A DNA stretch of 64,000 nt from Aplidium turbinatum. Lineage: Eukaryota; Chordata; Ascidiacea; Aplousobranchia; Polyclinidae. Below are positions 56,036-64,000 of the stretch, piece after piece. The notes beneath the pieces were generated by a model. It was not told where the DNA came from. It made no database searches and saw nothing but the letters and a program-made list of their open reading frames with translations. The stretch lies in contig OU964918.1 of NCBI GenBank assembly GCA_918807975.1, positions 1,674,001-1,738,000 of the forward strand. The letters run 5' to 3'. Every line of letters begins with the position of its first letter. Positions within the stretch are counted from its first letter, which is position 1. A program made the translations under genes and the position numbers.

Positions 56036-56679
56036 CTTTATGTAAAAGTTAGGCAAAAGAACGTGACATCAAGGCAATGTACAGTTGGCTGTTATTTTTT
56101 TACTGTTTTTAGTTTATTTTGCAATGATTTGAAGTCAAAAAATCAATGGAAACTATTGATAAATAAAACCAACAATATTTTTCTCAAAACTTGAATGGCT
56201 GGGGTCAAAAAACAAACTAACCGCGTGTTTTAAACCGCGTATCGTGAATTCAAACGCCAGAAACAGAAGCCACTGGACCACACGGGACACACCCTAACAA
56301 CACACTTTGCAAAGCATTTGCATACCAATACTAAATAAAACTTTTTGATAACAATATTTAGTAACACTTATGACAACAGGACAAATGGACGATAGCATCA
56401 ACTTGGGAGTTGTTCAAACAAAAATCAAAAATGTTGATGGTGATGTGATAAGCCATGGTGCTGATGCAAGAAGGTGATGATATCGACCTGGACCCAATCA
56501 ATTTATACAAAAGAAAACCCAAATTTTTTCAACATTCGCTTCAATTGCGAGTGATATGATTGAAAGCCTAAATAGTTAGATTTGAACCATTTCGCTGTTA
56601 CACATAAGGTTGTGAAGGCACAAGATTAGTTACAATTTCTGCAGATTCGAAACTTTGTAAAACTTCAAACCAAACTTAC

Positions 56680-56740
56680 TTTGTCCGAGTTCGACTAAGC
56701 TGAAGAAGTAAACTCCAATCAACACTGACAATGCCAACAT
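56680..56740 (-). CDS. CFB: factor B-like exon 1: signal peptide
   Basis: The ATG at 56740-56738 opens a 20-codon hydrophobic leader, MLALSVLIGVYFFS followed by LVELGQ, which is a typical secretory signal peptide. It ends in phase 1 at a consensus donor GTAAGT (56679-56674). The phase matches exon 2 (first bases TT CAA TGT), giving Q-I-Q-C across the junction, so the mature protein would start with the first Cys-rich module. No upstream in-frame Met was needed. A 5' untranslated exon or promoter could not be identified. Confidence 0.72.
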
Positions 56741-57445
56741 TCTTTCATCACAAAATAACATCTAGAGCAGCAGAAGAACAGTATTTCACTGTTTCCATAA
56801 AATTGCAAATAAAATATGATGACTCCTGCAAAATGAATGAATGTGTTGTAGTTTCAAGTGATTACCAGGCACCTAGTTTAAAGCATAACTTTGTTCTGAA
56901 TTTTTTGATACTGATGTAAAATCTCGTTTTCATTATTCGTAACTTCAACACAAGTATTGTGGTAATTGAGGTAATACACAATCCCAACGAAGAGTTGTAA
57001 GCGAATAATAGCGGAAATAGTCACTGGCAACTACACCATTGTCAAAGACTTGAACTTAGATGATGTAACAATGGTGGACCATGTACAATGGCTTTCAAAC
57101 CATAGCCCAAATACAGATTAATAGTGGAGTGATAAAGTTTTAATTGCAGAGGAAATGCAACATAACTAAGAGAAAGTACCGATAGCTAATTGACCTTTAA
57201 AGTAGTAAAATTAAAGGTTAAGAAATATTATTATAGGGGTCGGTGGGACATGTTAAACGGTTTTCCAAACTTTCTTGATGATTTATGTAAAAGTTCTAAA
57301 ATAATTATAGGACACAAAGTAAAATTGTGTTCATTATGTTGAAAACATAGTTGTGAAAAATAGTAAGCATAGTAACAGCTTTTTACTTAACAACCTTTGC
57401 ATGGAAAATTAGACAGGTGTTGTATGTGATATTTTATGCACTTAA

Positions 57446-59296
57446 CTCTATCTTAGTACGAGCTGTTTTCATACACAGAAAGTATGTCACTGACTATCTT
57501 AACCCCGTGCTAATTAATCGCTAATAACGGGAACTATCAAAATCACACAGCCAAAATATTTTACAAGATAATAGCCATGTGTATTTTGCGCATAGAAACC
57601 AAATTTTTACCCAACATATTCATTGAAGCAAAGTGTTTGAGATGAAAAGACCTCAGACAGTCGGTTTTTATTCTACTTTCCCGAAAAAAGCTTCAAAGTT
57701 GAAATGTTTGAATTATAACATAAAGTAATGCTAAACTAAACAAAAAGCTACTTTTGCACATAAATATAAGACATTTTTGAACGTTTTTACATTTCAAAGT
57801 AATTGCACTAACATATATATTGTACTAACATTAACATATATTTAACTAGCATTGCACGAAAATGTCTAGCCACCTGAGACGAAATGCTTATTGTGAAGGG
57901 CAGGAAGGTAGAAAAATGACCAGTTTAGGTTTAGAAAATTCACAAAGAATCAAAACTAGAAGTCAAAAAATTTCACATTTCTAGCATATTTCCTTCTGTT
58001 AAATATATCACCACAAGAGTGGGGCGTCCTCATAAAACTGCGTGTCGCTACAGATAGGGTTAACAACCGTCACATGCAAAATTTTACAGGTACTGTACGT
58101 GATATTTTCAAAGTCTTCCTCCGTTCAAACAATACCTCCCTTCTAGTAGAGATTACCTTTTTTGTTTTTAGATATTATAGCCGATCATCAAAATAAATTT
58201 ACATTTAAAATCATGTTTAACACTATTCGGACTAACGGGTGGATGGGTTCCGTCCATACATAAAACTTTCATCGATTACATAAAAGTTACTGGCTCAATT
58301 TAGCTGAAGTTTTATGACTTTTCCTAAAAATTATTCATCTTTGTTTTAGTAATAAAATGACATTTTTATGTGGTATATTTTTTTAGTTATCAGCAGTTTT
58401 GGCACCCTATACTCCTAAAATTGCCTGGTCACTTGAAAAACTTTATCATCTTGTACAAGCAAGTTAGCAAACATTTGTATTGTTTTGTGCCTTCCAAGAT
58501 TTACTGCGTGACCTACATGACCACTGACCATTTCGGATTACATGCATGACTGGACCGTGTGCCTTTAACGAAGATATTAGCGATTTCAGGAGATTATAAC
58601 GGAGACCTCAGAAAAATTTAAAAATAAATGACTACTTTTAGCAAAAAAGCAATAGCGAAAAACTGGTGGAGTATGTGTATCCACTTAAAATTTTAACCAG
58701 TTTGTCAATAATTTTGCTTTAACTTTGCGAAAAAAGCAACCTCGCAACGTTTTTATATCAAAAGTTATTAGCAAATGAAAGTGTGGATGGAATAAGTCCA
58801 CACGTTAGGCCATTACCTCACAAAAATAGCTTAGTCCGAATAGGGTTAAACGTTTAACTTCCCAAACTTTTACGGAACCTTCACAATAAGCATTTCGTCT
58901 CAAGTGGGTAGACATTTTCGTGAAATCTAGTTATATATATGTTGATGTTAATGCAATATAATTGTTAGTGCAATTACTTTGAAATGTAAAAAAGCCTAAA
59001 TATGGCTATTTATAAAAAGAAGTAATTTTTGTTTAGTTTAGCATTACTTTATGTTATAATTCAAAAATTTCAATTTTGAAGCTATTTTAGAGAAATCAGA
59101 ATAAATACCGACTTTCTGACGTTTTTTCATCTCAAACAATTTATTTCAATAAATTTGTTGGGTAAATATTTAATTTCTATACGCACAATGCACATGGCTA
59201 TTATCTTGTAAAATATTTTGTCTTTGTGATTTTGATTTTGTGATTTTGATTTGTGATTTTGCGTACGAAAACAGCTCTTAGGCTATTAAGATAGGG
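57446..59296. mobile_element. palindromic TTAA element (outer), about 1.85 kb including a nested insertion
   Basis: TTAA at 57442-57445 and 59297-59300. The ends are inverted: CTCTATCTTAGTACGAGC on the left, CCCTATCTTAATAGCC on the right strand. The arms continue inverted for about 460 bp (57446-57905 against 58850-59296), including AATATTTTACAAGATAATAG and CTGAGACGAAATGCTTATTG blocks. The core holds a second element at 58221-58845. No coding capacity. Confidence 0.82.
58221..58845. mobile_element. TTAA MITE nested in the palindrome, 625 bp
   Basis: TTAA at 58217-58220 and 58846-58849; ends CACTATTCGGACTAA and the inverse of CCCTATTCGGACTAA (15 bp). It interrupts the spacer of the outer palindrome, so it is the younger of the two. 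Confidence 0.78.
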
Positions 59297-59634
59297 TTAA
59301 AGTTGTACTACCTCTGGACAAAATCAATTGTTTAAAAAATTACCAAACTTGAATGAACTCTAACGGATCCACATCGAGCTTGAAAACACGAAAATTAAGA
59401 TCATTCCACATGAAAACAGCCAATACAAAGATATCTCGAATACGATACCTCTCGGATTTTGCTGAAAACTTATTATACTACGCCATACGCTACCAAACGA
59501 TAGAATTCCAAGATTTCAAGATTTTAGATCAATATCTTGAAGTGTGCGTTCATGGCGGCTATCTGAATTTCGAGTACCACCTTCGTTTTTGACTTCTGGG
59601 TAGTTAAGTATAGCATTTTTTTCCATTTTTAAAG

Positions 59635-59783
59635 CCCATACATTACACATGGCTATTATCTTGTAAAATATTTTGGCTCTGTGATTTTTATAGCTCCCGT
59701 TATTAGCGATTAATTAGCACGGGGCTAAGATAGCTCGTGACGTACTTTCCGCGTACGAAAACAGCTCGTATTAAAATAGGGTT
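59635..59783 (+). repeat. extra right-end copy of the palindromic TTAA element
   Basis: CACATGGCTATTATCTTGTA, GATTAATTAGCACGGGG and GCGTACGAAAACAGCTCGTA repeat the right-arm terminus of 57446-59296; it ends AATAGGGTTGAAG, a decayed TTAA junction. Confidence 0.7.
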
Positions 59784-60010
59784 GAAGATTAAAACATTCA
59801 CACTTGGTTGACGGTTAATAGTTTGCTTTTATATGTCACAAGAAAGCCCATGATCTGCTTTTAATTTCCAGAATTAATTGGCATTAGCAGAATAATGTTT
59901 GTTTTCCAGTTGATTTCAAATCAAACAAGATTAGACCCATTGATGGACCAACAAACTTTTATAATATTGGTCAACCAGCGATCTGGTTTTCAAAATATAG
60001 TGTTCGAGAG

Positions 60011-60124
60011 GATATTTCTGCCTCATTAGATTGTCAGATCTTCATAACATTACTAGAGGATACTTCAAAACATTCAGAAGGATATTTCTGCCTCATTAGA
60101 TTTTCAGATCTTCATAACATTACT
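60011..60124 (+). repeat. 45 bp direct repeat
   Basis: GGATATTTCTGCCTCATTAG followed by TCAGATCTTCATAACATTAC occurs at 60011-60055 and 60080-60124. Local duplication with a 69 bp period. Confidence 0.8.
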
Positions 60125-60799
60125 GTTAATATTGAATTGTGTATTATAGTTTATAATGAACCACCACAGCAATTTTTAGTCTTCCATTACATTTACAATT
60201 GAAGTTTTGGGGCTCTAAAAATGAAAAAAATTGTTATACGCTACCTCTACAAGTCAAATACCAGGGTGGTACTCCGATTGTCAATGTCTGCCATGGAAGA
60301 AATAATTCAAAACATATTGGAAGTAAACAAATTTTATTCAAAATTGGAAAAGCAGTGGTGACATAAATTTGCTGTGGGAGAAATTTTAGAGAGATTTTAA
60401 AAAAATCTACTTCTTTGAAAACATCTGGCAACCATTCTATACGTGACTCTTGTAATCGCAAAGTCAACAAACCTCTGTACTGTATCTACACGCAATGTTG
60501 CAATTTCTAAGAACACTTTCCAATATTTATTTAAAAATCATTTTAAATCACGTTCTTGTTCCACATTTTTGTCGACATCTTTTTTGTTCCTTATCGATTG
60601 TCGGCATCTTGCATTCCTTATCGTTTTGCCAATATCAAACTTAGCTTTATTTCCGAAAACTGACGAAGAAAACATGATCTTATCCTTTTGCTATGCCACT
60701 GGACAGCACTATTTTACAGGAATATTCATACTGTACTCACATTTTTGTTGAAAATGCTCTCAGCATGCCCCAAATTTAAAGTGAATTTTCAAATTTTTC

Positions 60800-60925
60800 T
60801 GGGAGATGTCCCCCAGACCCCCCACCGCTGGTGTAGTCTTAGGCGGAGACGCTGACGGGCTTTACCCGCCGGCCGTCAAAGACCCTCCCTCTCAAAATTC
60901 CTGGCTACGCCAGTGCAGTGCCAAC
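60800..60925 (-). repeat. transposon end with CACTGGCGTAGCCAGG motif
   Basis: On the minus strand the segment begins CACTGGCGTAGCCAGGAAT and continues through GGGAGGGTCTTTGACGGCC and a GGGGGTCTGGGGG stretch. This terminus type is common in hAT-family elements of animals. The other end was not found. Confidence 0.5.
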
Positions 60926-62178
60926 TTGTTTTTGCCAAATTTTTGTCGGCCCATTGAGTGTGTAGAGAATAACCAGTACCGGTATACTAACATCGTAGGC
61001 TAACTTCCATAAAGGGCACTTCCATAAAAGGAAAAAGAAATTAACTCATCTACATTATGTCATGTATCAAATTGCATTATCTCAATGTTTGTCAAGTCTA
61101 CTGCCACAAACATGCCTGAGAATGAAGAAGAAAGTGAAACAATGTAGGACTATGCAAAAAACATATGCTGCCAAGCACAAACACTTAAGAATTTCAGCAC
61201 ACCAATAAAACCATTTTTACTAGTTTAATGTTTTTCAAGAGCACTATGATGAAACCAAGCTGCAAATTGTAAAAATTTGCAATTTTTCCAGACATATATG
61301 AAAAAAACAATAAAAACAAAAAAAACAAAAAACACGTCTGTTTTGGCCCAATTTTTTTTGAAAAAAAAACGTTTTTTCAAAAAAGAACGGTTCGCTTTTT
61401 TTGCATTTACATCTCTAGCTGCAACCCACGGCGAGCTATAATAGAGGCCACCGCATCGTGCACGCACGAGATCTGACTGACGGCCTATATGGTTTGTGTA
61501 AAAAAATACGATTTTGTCACTTTCCTGGAACGTTATTGATAGCTACAAACAATATCACATGGATATAAGTTAATCGTCATATGGTTTACTGTATTACAAA
61601 TAGCATTTAGTAATAACAGCAGTTTTTGTAGTTTAGGTAAGCAAATGACAGTGGAATCGCTGCATAATGTTGATAGACCACAATTTCTACGAATCAGTTT
61701 TCTGCATTTCCCCTGTTAATTTTAAACAGTACGTACTGTAATTCAAAAAATTCAAGTACTGGATGCATAAAATATAAAACCATTAACAGCATAAAAGCAC
61801 AGAAAAATTTAAACATGGTAGAAATAAAGTATTGAGCATCATACATATCTGCAACTTTCCATGCAACATTAATAGCAATTTAACTAAAATCGTGCTAATC
61901 AATAGTTTTCAATTGAATCATGCCTTCACAGTATAATGCAGGTGAGCCGGACGTTGCTCAAACTATATCGTTCGTTAGATCGCGCTGCAAAAGATCTTAT
62001 GTGTTGGCCTTCTAGACAGATATTACATCCAACTCCCCTATACAATCAGAAAATGCAGTGAGATTAGAGCAGTAGAAACTAGTAAACAAAAATATGCCTG
62101 CGGGTAATTTTATCCAAGAATAGTTTTGAGTTTAGACATATACACAAAACAATAAGCATGTAAGCAGTTCTGGTCACA
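60926..62178. other. AT-rich noncoding stretch
   Basis: No gene recognised. The open frame at 61225-61467 is made of poly-A/T and is not considered real. Confidence 0.4.
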
Positions 62179-62297
62179 TCAAAATGAGTCAGTGTTCACC
62201 CTCTGAATCTGATACATGGTTATCTCTGAGTCATCAGTTGATGGAGGGAGAGGCACCTGGTGTTGGTTGATCACTTGATCAGGATCGGCGTTGGTCT
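62179..62297 (-). CDS. possible last exon of a neighbouring minus-strand gene
   Basis: After an acceptor ATGAACTACAG the minus strand reads TNADPDQVINQHQVPLPPST and DDSEITMYQIQRVNTDSF to a TGA at 62181-62179. The composition, clean acceptor and good stop context look like the hydrophilic C-terminal tail of a protein, but no partner exon was recognised within the window and the family is unknown. The 5' exons would lie to the right. Confidence 0.25.
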
Positions 62298-62805
62298 CTG
62301 TAGTTCATACCATTGATAGTGCGATGTTCTTCTGCCATATACTCACTTATAAATGGTGAAATTCTGTTTTCATATTCATCTGACAGACAGAGCTATACTT
62401 CAAAACTTTAAGCTCAACTCTTCAAATATCAACAGTCAATAAATTAATCAATGAAGCCAGTCTGCCTAGCCCTAGAGTGACTGCCTAAATGCAAAAGCAA
62501 TAAGGTTAAATAGACCATAAAGCTATAATTTTACAAAATGAACGAGTAGGAGAGAAAGTCAAATGAGTCACAATTATATTGTGATTTACTACAATAGAAC
62601 TATAGAAGTGGTTAATTTTAAATGGTGAATGATTACTACTGATAAATGCAGCCATATAACAAAGTAGCAAACACTTACTAAATAGATACAGTAGAAATGT
62701 TGTTTAAAAACATTAAAAGTTGCATGGAAAGTAAAAGCTTACCTGAAAATATATACAAATAAACTACAAGGCATTTTTATAACATCAGATCAGCTAAATA
62801 ACGAT

Positions 62806-63392
62806 TCAAAGAAGCATTATGCCTTTAGCTATCAGCATGTATAGACTATATTCTATGAAAGTTTTAGCACTTTCTTTTGAGCATCTGGGAGACTGCAACA
62901 AGGCATAGTTCTTTAAAAATACATTAGCCAATGTGCGACAATGAGACAATGTCATGAAAAAGCAATGTCGTTCAGATATGGATAGAAAGTTACAAGAAAT
63001 AAATTTTCGACACATTTCACCAACAACACTTGTAAAAAAGATGTAACAAAATACACACCACTGTACAACACTATCCTTCGGACGTGTCAGACCACCTCAA
63101 TTTAATTTATCAACATATGAACCAAATCTTTCATAATAGAAGTATGTGTCTTCTGCAATAGCACATCCATTCTTCAACTCAACATACCCAGATATATAAA
63201 CCATTGCAATTAAAACCTCTTCTGAAACTTTCCCTTCCAAAACACATAAGCTATCCAAAACTTCAAGCTCACTCTCTACAAGATCACGATTACAAGCGGC
63301 ACAAGTATGACCTTCGGCAACATCAAAATTTAAATCTAATTGCAGTGAGAGCTTCGCGTGTTGAATTCTTACCTTTTCCAAAACTGACTGAG
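62806..63392 (-). pseudogene. DNA-transposon protein relic (YISGYV...GGLTRPKD type)
   Basis: Minus strand: QSVLEKVRIQHAK, HTCAACNRDLVE, AMVYISGYVELKNG, then GGLTRPKDSVVQWCVFCYIF and LSISERHCFFMTLSH, ending at 62806. The Y(I/A)(S/A)GYV-x2-K block followed by a Cys pair and (R)GGL-x-P(S/K) is found in THAP9/P-like and related transposase C-termini. One in-frame TGA separates KLN from GGLTRP. On its 5' side the frame runs straight into the CAGTAGGGTGGCTC terminus at 63393, which seems to have inserted into it. Confidence 0.6.
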
Positions 63393-64000
63393 CAGTAGGG
63401 TGGCTCTTAAAATTGAGTTTTTGAATTTTGCATGGGACACCCTTTCAAATGCTGAGGTTGTCAGAAAAAATAACTCTTGCAAATTTTTTTTTAATTTGAA
63501 ATTGATTTAGAGGTGGCCCTCCCCCCCTAAAGTTCTGTGCCCTCCCTCGAAATACCAAATCTGCGTATCTCGAAAACCACTTGAGCTAGAGATACGGTTT
63601 TTGTGTTAAAAGATGCAGAAAACATGGTTTTCTATCTGCTTTCTGAACATTGAATGCATCTATCTTGAGTAGAAAAGCAGTTATTTAGAAAAAACGCATT
63701 TGACCAAATCTTGATTTTACAACCTTTTTTGTGACCACGAAACCGTCTATAAAATTTCGTTTTTTTTTTAATTTTTGCACCTTAGAGGGAACACTGGTAA
63801 CGATATTCATTTTAAAATGTAATTCTGGTCAGTACTGCAAGAAGCGATATTATCGACAATATTTTACATATTGCCTTGCGCATCGTGACAGGATGTCTGC
63901 GACCTACACAATCGGACAATTTCCCTGTCCTTGCAGGCAACCAACCAGCTGAGTTTTGTCGCGAAGAAGCCATCCTGTCTCTTTCTCGGCATTACGAACC
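63393..64000 (+). mobile_element. start of an element with the CAGTAGGGTGGCTC terminus
   Basis: CAGTAGGGTGGCTC at 63393 is the same 14 bp terminus as at 40460 and (inverted) 30841. Beyond it the sequence differs from those copies, so this is another member or subfamily of the group. No coding block and no second end before the window closes. Confidence 0.5.

Larger units (their letters stand above)
5447..56740 (-). other. CFB: complement factor B-like gene, whole locus (17 coding exons placed)
   Basis: The minus strand carries a secreted mosaic protease gene of the factor B/C2 family. Exons, in transcription order: 56680-56740, 55886-56035, 46260-46478, 45710-45850, 44673-44849, 37228-37425, 35520-35708, 34548-34753, 34167-34296, 33799-33927, 33193-33269, 24340-24478, 14120-14265, 6806-6932, 6368-6492, 5591-5783, 5447-5541. 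All have AG/GT borders and compatible phases, and the joined frame is open for 833 codons (human factor B is 764). In the alternative pathway factor B binds C3b through its CCP and vWA domains and becomes the C3 convertase protease. Vertebrate factor B has three CCPs; this gene has four CCPs and two WAP-like modules, which fits the extra N-terminal modules reported for ascidian Bf genes. Extra exons could hide in the 9.4 kb and 7.2 kb introns. The exon with the active-site Ser is missing from the window. Confidence 0.85.

Noticed and set aside
61225-61467. Minus-strand frame with Lys/Phe-rich tail
   Set aside because: Driven by poly-A/T tracts; no splice or domain evidence.

Overview
The window looks like intron-rich, AT-rich chromosomal DNA of a marine invertebrate chordate, most likely a tunicate (ascidian). 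The grounds are one large multi-domain innate-immunity gene of the complement factor B family on the minus strand, and a very dense load of DNA transposons, LINEs, a Penelope-like element, tRNA-derived SINEs, MITEs and one Ty3/Gypsy LTR element. There are no operons, bacterial genes or CRISPR arrays. The species call is inference; the gene family is read directly from the translated exons.

Host gene. A factor B/C2-like protease precursor can be traced over about 51 kb, from a signal-peptide exon at 56680-56740 (transcribed leftward) to an exon at 5447-5541. I placed 17 exons by reading splice sites; their phases agree at every junction and the joined frame is open for 833 codons. Domain order is signal peptide, WAP-like Cys-rich module, CCP/sushi, second WAP-like module, three more CCPs, a vWA domain over five exons, and a chymotrypsin-fold protease domain. 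The His and Asp of the triad are present (6806-6932 and 6368-6492). No exon with the active-site Ser (GDSGG) was found: the last exon reads into a stop at 5447-5449, followed within about 35 bp by a tRNA-like SINE head and then a Penelope-like element. The gene may continue past the left edge, be alternatively spliced, or be damaged. The MIDAS metal site of the vWA domain is also altered (DISND and FIN instead of DxSxS and TD).

Layout. 0-5.4 kb: transposon-protein fragments and a Penelope-like element. 5.4-6.9 kb: protease exons. 7-14 kb: large intron with a decayed ~0.8 kb tandem repeat. 14.1 kb: protease exon carrying the R-VVGG activation site. 16.2-17.9 kb: piggyBac relic. 18.0-21.1 kb: a 3.1 kb TIR transposon with a LINE fragment nested in it. 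24.3 kb: last vWA exon. 24.7-29.0 kb: LTR retrotransposon in the intron, antisense to the gene. 29.0-32.8 kb: three MITE-type elements. 33.2-37.4 kb: the other vWA exons and two CCP exons. 38-44 kb: LINE pieces and a hairpin MITE. 44.7-46.5 kb: CCP, WAP-like and CCP exons. 47-55 kb: SINE, hAT MITE, tandem duplication, LINE and a TTAA MITE. 55.9-56.7 kb: first two coding exons. 57.4-59.3 kb: nested palindromic TTAA elements. 60-64 kb: mostly noncoding, with a transposase relic and a possible terminal exon of a neighbouring gene.

Together the window shows one slowly scattered immune gene whose introns have become a reservoir of mobile elements. At least four repeat families use TTAA target sites. 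Boundaries of decayed repeats are approximate.
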